Assembly: GCA_965178655.1 (NCBI GenBank)
Contig: OZ238266.1
Span: 1,984,001-2,048,000, forward strand
Direction of reading: 5' to 3'
Length of the DNA stretch: 64,000 bases
DNA from: GCA-2733415 sp965178655
GTDB taxonomy: Bacteria; Bacteroidota; Bacteroidia; Flavobacteriales; Flavobacteriaceae
This document shows positions 59,198-64,000 of the stretch, piece after piece. Positions within the stretch are counted from its first letter, which is position 1, and every line of letters starts with the position of its first letter. The notes beneath the pieces are model-generated. The model was not told the DNA's origin, did not search any database, and saw only the letters and a list, made by a program, of their open reading frames with translations. Both the position numbers and the translations under genes were made by a program.

Positions 59198-60802
59198 ATG
59201 TCAAACGTTAAATATATTTTTGTTACCGGAGGGGTAACATCTTCATTAGGTAAAGGTATTATTGCTGCATCATTAGCAAAGTTACTACAATCTAGAGGGT
59301 ATAGAACCACCATACAAAAATTAGACCCGTATTTAAATGTAGATCCAGGAACCTTAAACCCGTATGAGCATGGTGAGTGTTTTGTAACAGATGATGGTGC
59401 AGAAACTGATTTAGATTTAGGGCATTATGAGCGTTATTTAAATGTAAATACATCACAAGCTAATAATGTTACAACCGGACGCATATATCAGTCGGTAATC
59501 CAAAAAGAGCGTAGAGGTGAATTTTTAGGAAAAACAGTACAAGTTGTACCGCATATTACTAATGAAATCAAAGAACGTATTCAAATTTTAGGTAAATCAG
59601 GAGATTATGATATTGTTATTACTGAAATAGGTGGTACTGTTGGAGATATAGAATCATTGCCATATATAGAGTCTGTACGTCAATTAAAATGGGAGCTTGG
59701 AGATGAAAATGCTATAACCATTCATCTAACATTAGTGCCGTATTTAGCTGCTGCTGGTGAGTTAAAAACTAAGCCAACACAGCACTCTGTTAAAACATTA
59801 ATGGAAAGTGGTGTAAAAGCAGATGTATTGGTTTGTAGAACCGAGCATGAACTATCTGATGATATTAGAAGAAAATTAGCATTATTTTGTAATGTAAAAA
59901 AAGAAGCAGTAATTCAATCAATTGATGCATCAACAATTTACGATGTACCAAACTTAATGCTGGAAGAAAAATTAGATACTGTAGTCTTAAATCAATTACA
60001 ATTACCATTAAACGAGACACCTGCTTTAGTAAAATGGAACGATTTTGTAAATAGATATAAAAACCCAAAAGGAACTGTAACTATTGGTTTGGTAGGGAAA
60101 TATGTAGAACTGCAAGATTCATATAAGTCAATTTTAGAATCATTTATTCATGCAGGAGCATCAAATGAGGTAAAAGTAAAAGTAGAGTCAATACACTCAG
60201 AGCACGTTACTGAAAACGATTTAAAAAACTTAGATGCAATATTAGTTGCACCAGGATTTGGTGGTAGAGGTATTGAGGGTAAGGTAACTGCAGTACAATA
60301 TGCTAGAGAACACAATATTCCGTTTTTAGGAATTTGTTTAGGTATGCAAATGGCTGTAATAGAATATTCAAGAAATGTTTTAGGTTTAGCAGATGCAAAT
60401 TCTGTTGAGATGGATGAAAACACTACAAATCCGGTAATAAACTTAATGGAAGACCAGAAAACAGTTACTGAAAAAGGAGGAACCATGCGTTTAGGTGCTT
60501 GGAAATGTGAGTTGGCTAAAGACAGTAAGGCTTATGAAGTTTATGGCAAAACAATAATTGATGAGCGTCACCGCCACCGTTTTGAATTTAATAACGCCTA
60601 TAAAGACCAATTAGAAGCTGCAGGTATGAAAGCCACAGGTTTTAATCCAGACACAGGACTGGTTGAAATTGTTGAAATACCAACACATCCTTGGTTTGTA
60701 GGTGTACAATACCACCCAGAATATAAGAGTACTGTTGCTAATCCACACCCATTATTTGTGAGTTTTGTAAAAGCAGCAATTACTAAAAGTAAAGAAAACT
60801 AA
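59198..60802 (+). CDS. pyrG: CTP synthase
   Basis: This 534-residue enzyme from the ATG at 59198 (MSNVKYIFVTGGVTSSLGKGIIAASLAKLLQ) aminates UTP to CTP. The synthetase domain has the P-loop GGVTSSLGKG and LDPYLNVDPGTLNPYEHGE. The glutaminase domain has catalytic Cys in FLGICLGMQMAVIEYSRN and the His-Glu pair in YHPEYKS. The longer frame back to 59123 overlaps the promoter box and is not used. Followed by yidC 40 bp downstream. Confidence 0.96.
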   Translation: MSNVKYIFVTGGVTSSLGKGIIAASLAKLLQSRGYRTTIQKLDPYLNVDPGTLNPYEHGECFVTDDGAETDLDLGHYERYLNVNTSQANNVTTGRIYQSVIQKERRGEFLGKTVQVVPHITNEIKERIQILGKSGDYDIVITEIGGTVGDIESLPYIESVRQLKWELGDENAITIHLTLVPYLAAAGELKTKPTQHSVKTLMESGVKADVLVCRTEHELSDDIRRKLALFCNVKKEAVIQSIDASTIYDVPNLMLEEKLDTVVLNQLQLPLNETPALVKWNDFVNRYKNPKGTVTIGLVGKYVELQDSYKSILESFIHAGASNEVKVKVESIHSEHVTENDLKNLDAILVAPGFGGRGIEGKVTAVQYAREHNIPFLGICLGMQMAVIEYSRNVLGLADANSVEMDENTTNPVINLMEDQKTVTEKGGTMRLGAWKCELAKDSKAYEVYGKTIIDERHRHRFEFNNAYKDQLEAAGMKATGFNPDTGLVEIVEIPTHPWFVGVQYHPEYKSTVANPHPLFVSFVKAAITKSKEN

Positions 60803-60842
60803 GAATATTTAATTCTCGATAATCGAGTAAAAATAAATATAG

Positions 60843-62738
60843 ATGGAAGAAAAAAAGTTTGACCCAAAACAATTAATAGGCTATGTATTAATAGCTGGTA
60901 TTGTTACTTGGATGTGGATGAATAACTCACAAGCTATTGAAACTGAAAATCAAAACACTACACAAACAGAACAGGTTACAGAAACACCTGTTGTAAACAC
61001 AGAAGCAACCAATATAGAATTAGCAAACACAGCAACAGTGGTTTCGGATTCTATTACAATGGCAGCAACTCAAAACGCATTAGGCGCTTTTGCATACAGT
61101 GCTACATTGAATAATAGTGCACCTGTAGTAGTTTCTAATGATGTATTAGAATTATCGTTTAACCCAAAAGGTGGATATTTATCTTCGGTAAAACTAAAAG
61201 ACTTTAATACGCATGATGGCAAGCCACTATATCTTGTAAAAGATAATAACGCTGCTTTAAACATACCGTTTACAACATCGGACAATAGAACCCTAAATAC
61301 AAAAAACTTATACTTTGAGCCTACAGTAAGTAAAAATGGAGCAAATAAAATTGTTTCCATGAAGTTAAAAGTATCTCCTACTAAATTTTTAGAATACCGT
61401 TACGAGATTAAGCCAAACGATTATATGATTGGTTTTACCGTGCGTTCTCAAAATTTATCAGATATTATAAATACATCTGAAGGGATTGATTTACAATGGA
61501 ATTTAGAAGCACGAGTAAATGAAAAAAGTTTAACTTATGAAAACCAAAACACGGCAATTCATTATTTAGATGATGGTGATTTAGAGTGTTTAGGAATGAC
61601 TGAAAATGACGATACTGCTCAAAACATTAACTGGGTAGGATTTAAGCAGCACTTCTTTTCGTCTATTTTATTAGCAGATAAAACGTTTGATAAAATTAAT
61701 GTTACTCAAAAAAATTATATAGAAAGTGATACTGTAGAAGCATCATTTTTAAAAGGATTTGAGTTAGAAACAGGTTTAGCTGTTTCTGGAGGGGAAATTA
61801 GCCAAAACATGTCTTGGTACTACGGTCCTAATGATTATGAAATACTAAAATCATACACCGATTTAGGTTTAGAAAAGAATGTAAACCTTGGTTGGGGAAT
61901 TTTTGGTTGGATAAACAAATTAATTTTCATTCCAGTATTTGGAGTTTTAAGCGAGCATCTAGGGGCTAGTTTAGGCTTTGGAGTCATTATTATTCTTCTG
62001 ACTATTGTGGTTAGAATATTCATGTCGCCATTAGTGTACAAGTCATACTTGTCAAGTGCAAAAATGAAGGTTATACGTCCGGAATTACAAAAAATTAACG
62101 ATAAGTATCCAGATAAAAAAGACGCTATGAAGCGTCAGCAAGAAACAATGAAGGTACAGCGTGAATCTGGCGTAAACATGATGGCTGGTTGTATTCCAGC
62201 AATTTTACAAATGCCTATATTCTTTGCATTATTCCGTTTCTTTCCATCAGAAATAGGATTACGTCAAAAACCATTTTTATGGGCTGAAGATTTATCAGCA
62301 TATGATAGTGTGTATCAATTCCCTGAAGGGTTTAGTATTCCTTTTTATGGAGATCACATTAGTTTGTTTCCAATATTTGCTTCGGTAGCTATATTTTTCT
62401 ATATGCGCATGACGCAAAGCCAGCAAGCAAACATGCAAGCACCTGTACAAGAAGGAATGCCTGATATGCAAAAAATGATGAAGTACATGTTGTATTTTTC
62501 ACCGTTAATGATGTTGGTGTTTTTTAACAACTACGCTAGTGGATTGAGTTTGTACTACTTTATTTCTAACCTACTAACCATTAGTATTATGTTTGCTATT
62601 AAAAAATTCTTCATTGACGAAGATAAAATTTTGGCAAAGATTAATGAAAATAAAAAGAAGCCTAAAAAAGCAAACAAATTTCAGCTGAAAATGCAGAAAA
62701 TGATGGAAGAGGCAGAAAAACAAAAAAACAAAAAATAA
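60843..62738 (+). CDS. yidC: membrane protein insertase YidC
   Basis: This 631-residue insertase of the Gram-negative long type has a first membrane helix at residues 12-28 and a large periplasmic domain (about residues 80-345). The five-helix insertase core follows, starting WGIFGWINKLIFIPVFGVLSEHLGASLGFGVIIILLTIVVRIFMSPLVYKSYLSSAKM. SGVNMMAGCIPAILQMPIFFALFRFFPS and the basic C-terminal tail (KKPKKANKFQLKMQKMMEEAEKQKNKK) are typical. It inserts membrane proteins with or without SecYEG. A terminator follows at 62762. Confidence 0.96.
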   Translation: MEEKKFDPKQLIGYVLIAGIVTWMWMNNSQAIETENQNTTQTEQVTETPVVNTEATNIELANTATVVSDSITMAATQNALGAFAYSATLNNSAPVVVSNDVLELSFNPKGGYLSSVKLKDFNTHDGKPLYLVKDNNAALNIPFTTSDNRTLNTKNLYFEPTVSKNGANKIVSMKLKVSPTKFLEYRYEIKPNDYMIGFTVRSQNLSDIINTSEGIDLQWNLEARVNEKSLTYENQNTAIHYLDDGDLECLGMTENDDTAQNINWVGFKQHFFSSILLADKTFDKINVTQKNYIESDTVEASFLKGFELETGLAVSGGEISQNMSWYYGPNDYEILKSYTDLGLEKNVNLGWGIFGWINKLIFIPVFGVLSEHLGASLGFGVIIILLTIVVRIFMSPLVYKSYLSSAKMKVIRPELQKINDKYPDKKDAMKRQQETMKVQRESGVNMMAGCIPAILQMPIFFALFRFFPSEIGLRQKPFLWAEDLSAYDSVYQFPEGFSIPFYGDHISLFPIFASVAIFFYMRMTQSQQANMQAPVQEGMPDMQKMMKYMLYFSPLMMLVFFNNYASGLSLYYFISNLLTISIMFAIKKFFIDEDKILAKINENKKKPKKANKFQLKMQKMMEEAEKQKNKK

Positions 62739-62761
62739 ACTATTATAGTTTAAACCATTCT

Positions 62762-62794
62762 AAAAAGCTGTCAATTTTCTGTTGACAGCTTTTT
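62762..62794 (+). terminator. terminator of yidC
   Basis: AAAAAGCTGTCAA pairs with TTGACAGCTTTTT across a 7-nt loop. Confidence 0.75.
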
Positions 62795-62835
62795 ACATTA
62801 TAAATCCATATCTTAGCATATCTAAAAATAAACAG

Positions 62836-63534
62836 ATGAAAAATCTTTTAGTTATAATAGTATTACTTGTAAGTACACTTGTAAGCGGGCAAACATTAAA
62901 TGCATTTGATGCAGATGGAAAGCGCCATGGCATATGGAAAAAGTATTTTGAAGGCACTACTGTTTTACGTTATCAAGGAGAATTTAATCACGGTAAGGAG
63001 ATAGGTGTTTTTAAATTTTATCATAAAAATGCAAAAGGAAACCATCCTTCATGTGTAAAATCATTTCAAAATCATTCAAATGTAGCCTTAGTACAATACT
63101 ATACATCAACAGGTACATTGCTTTCTGAAGGAAAAATGAAAGGCAAACACCGTATTGGAGAATGGCACTCTTATGAGCGGAAAACAGGCGTTCTAATTGA
63201 GACGGAACCTTATATAAACGGACAATTGCATGGTACAAAAATAGCCTACTATAAAGATGGTAAAATTCTCCAAACACAAGCATTTGAAAAGGGATTGGCC
63301 CACGGAAAAAAAATAATGTATGCGCCTAATAAAACAATAGTTAGTGAGTATACTTTTGCGTACGGAAAATCTCATGGCTACTTTGTAGAATATGATAGCA
63401 ACGGAAAGAAAACAATTACAGGAAAGTATTCAAGTAACAAACCACAAGGTGTTTGGCATTACTATAAAGACGGAAAATTAGTTAGTACAAAAGACTATAC
63501 ATTATCAGCAAATCCTAAAAACATAAAAAAATGA
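62836..63534 (+). CDS. secreted MORN-repeat (YwqK-like) protein
   Basis: From ATG at 62836 the protein has about 232 residues with a signal peptide (MKNLLVIIVLLVSTLVSGQ). Several MORN-type repeats follow: GKRHGIWKKYFEGTTVLRYQGEFNHGKEIGVFKFYH, GKHRIGEWHSYERKTG, GQLHGTKIAYYKDGK, GLAHGKKIMYAPNKT, GKSHGYFVEYDSNGKK and NKPQGVWHYYKDGK. Such repeats form beta-hairpin sheets; these proteins are often labelled YwqK antitoxin-like without evidence for that role. It overlaps mnmA by 4 nt (ATGA), so it is co-translated with it. Confidence 0.8.
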   Translation: MKNLLVIIVLLVSTLVSGQTLNAFDADGKRHGIWKKYFEGTTVLRYQGEFNHGKEIGVFKFYHKNAKGNHPSCVKSFQNHSNVALVQYYTSTGTLLSEGKMKGKHRIGEWHSYERKTGVLIETEPYINGQLHGTKIAYYKDGKILQTQAFEKGLAHGKKIMYAPNKTIVSEYTFAYGKSHGYFVEYDSNGKKTITGKYSSNKPQGVWHYYKDGKLVSTKDYTLSANPKNIKK

Positions 63535-64000
63535 AAAGAGTAATAGTAGGTTTGTCGGGCGGTGTAGACTCTAGTGTAACAGCGTATCTATTAAAAGAAC
63601 AAGGCTATGAAGTTATAGGCTTGTTTATGAAAAATTGGCATGATGATTCTGTAACCATTTCCGATGAATGTCCGTGGTTAGATGATAGCAATGATGCTAT
63701 GTTAGTTGCAGAAAAACTAGGCATTCCTTTCCAGACAGTAGACCTTTCTGAAGCATATAAAGAACGTATTGTAGATTATATGTTTCGTGAATATAAAATG
63801 GGAAGAACACCAAACCCAGATGTTCTCTGTAATAGAGAAATAAAATTTGATGTATTTCTGAAAATAGCATTAGAGTTAGGGGCAGATTATGTTGCAACAG
63901 GTCACTATTGTCAAAAAACAAGTATCGTAAAAGACAACAAAGAGATATACCAATTAAAAGCAGGTGCCGATACCAATAAGGATCAATCTTATTTTTTATG
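63531..64000 (+). CDS. mnmA: tRNA-specific 2-thiouridylase (truncated by window edge)
   Basis: The N-terminal 156 residues are visible. The PP-loop is VIVGLSGGVDSSVTAYLLKEQGYEVIGLFMKNW. The first catalytic Cys is in RTPNPDVLCNREIKFDVFLK, followed by GADYVATGHYC and, at the edge, the K-D-Q-S-Y-F-L motif. MnmA thiolates U34 of Lys, Glu and Gln tRNAs. The start codon lies in the stop codon of the MORN-repeat gene. Confidence 0.95.
   Translation, partial: MKRVIVGLSGGVDSSVTAYLLKEQGYEVIGLFMKNWHDDSVTISDECPWLDDSNDAMLVAEKLGIPFQTVDLSEAYKERIVDYMFREYKMGRTPNPDVLCNREIKFDVFLKIALELGADYVATGHYCQKTSIVKDNKEIYQLKAGADTNKDQSYFL

Noticed and set aside
1..64000. CRISPR arrays, ribosomal RNA operons, transposase genes
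   Set aside because: No regularly spaced repeat-spacer pattern, no rRNA sequence and no transposase-like protein was seen in the window. The 20-bp-period array at 11958-12093 lacks CRISPR-length repeats and spacers.

Overview
The window is AT-rich, uses Bacteroidetes-type promoters (TAnnTTTG -7 boxes) and carries a core gene set typical of a marine or environmental member of the family Flavobacteriaceae. Examples are START-domain protein/PabC-like/YqgE/HU/fmt/recQ, DUF493-DUF4290-murA, zapA-6S-rny, and a tmRNA whose tag ends GENNYALAA. I cannot name the genus from sequence alone.

Layout. 1-1213: start of a secreted RHS/YD-repeat-type protein (minus strand), divergent from 1419-7563, a compact type II secretion/type IV pilus-like operon (pseudopilin, prepilin peptidase, GspE ATPase, secretin, GspL-like, GspM-like) with no platform gene (GspF) in view. 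7564-13418: accessory island next to tRNA-Met(CAT), with a RexAB-like two-gene system, a DUF4365 nuclease-like gene, an unknown gene, strongly folded attC-like spacers, a repeat array with 20-bp period and a tyrosine recombinase. 13418-24826: housekeeping core (tRNA-Met, pabC-like, yqgE, HU, fmt, recQ, murA, nth, bcp, xerD). 24827-26640: cassette-like stretch with a ParDE toxin-antitoxin pair between two copies of a structured repeat, then a possible UDG-fold protein. 26643-33335: TonB-dependent receptor, M23 peptidase, zapA, a 6S-like RNA and rny. 33479-35061: a HipBST-type tripartite toxin-antitoxin locus with three phased operators.

35130-49237 is the most unusual part: a 14.1-kb integrative element inserted exactly into the 3' end of ssrA (tmRNA), with the ssrA terminator left stranded 14 kb away. 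It carries an SNF2 helicase-DUF4391-type III Mod-type III Res operon, small regulators, a replication-like protein and its own tyrosine recombinase. Its ends and its centre share the core GTGGAGTCG. The central site (46827-47653) is a complete 827-bp attP-like region. Its exact inverted copy is split between the two ends (35130-35809 and 49082-49237). Closing the element at the core therefore predicts a 14,099-bp circle with two unique arcs (11,017 and 1,428 bp) separated by 827-bp inverted repeats, each holding a recombinase site. This is the architecture of the yeast 2-micron plasmid.

49230-64000: core genes again: ssrA, a saccharopine/alanine dehydrogenase-like enzyme, an outer-membrane protein, kdsA, typA, guaA, a LysM protein, OsmC, DUF3820, pyrG, yidC, a MORN-like protein and the start of mnmA.
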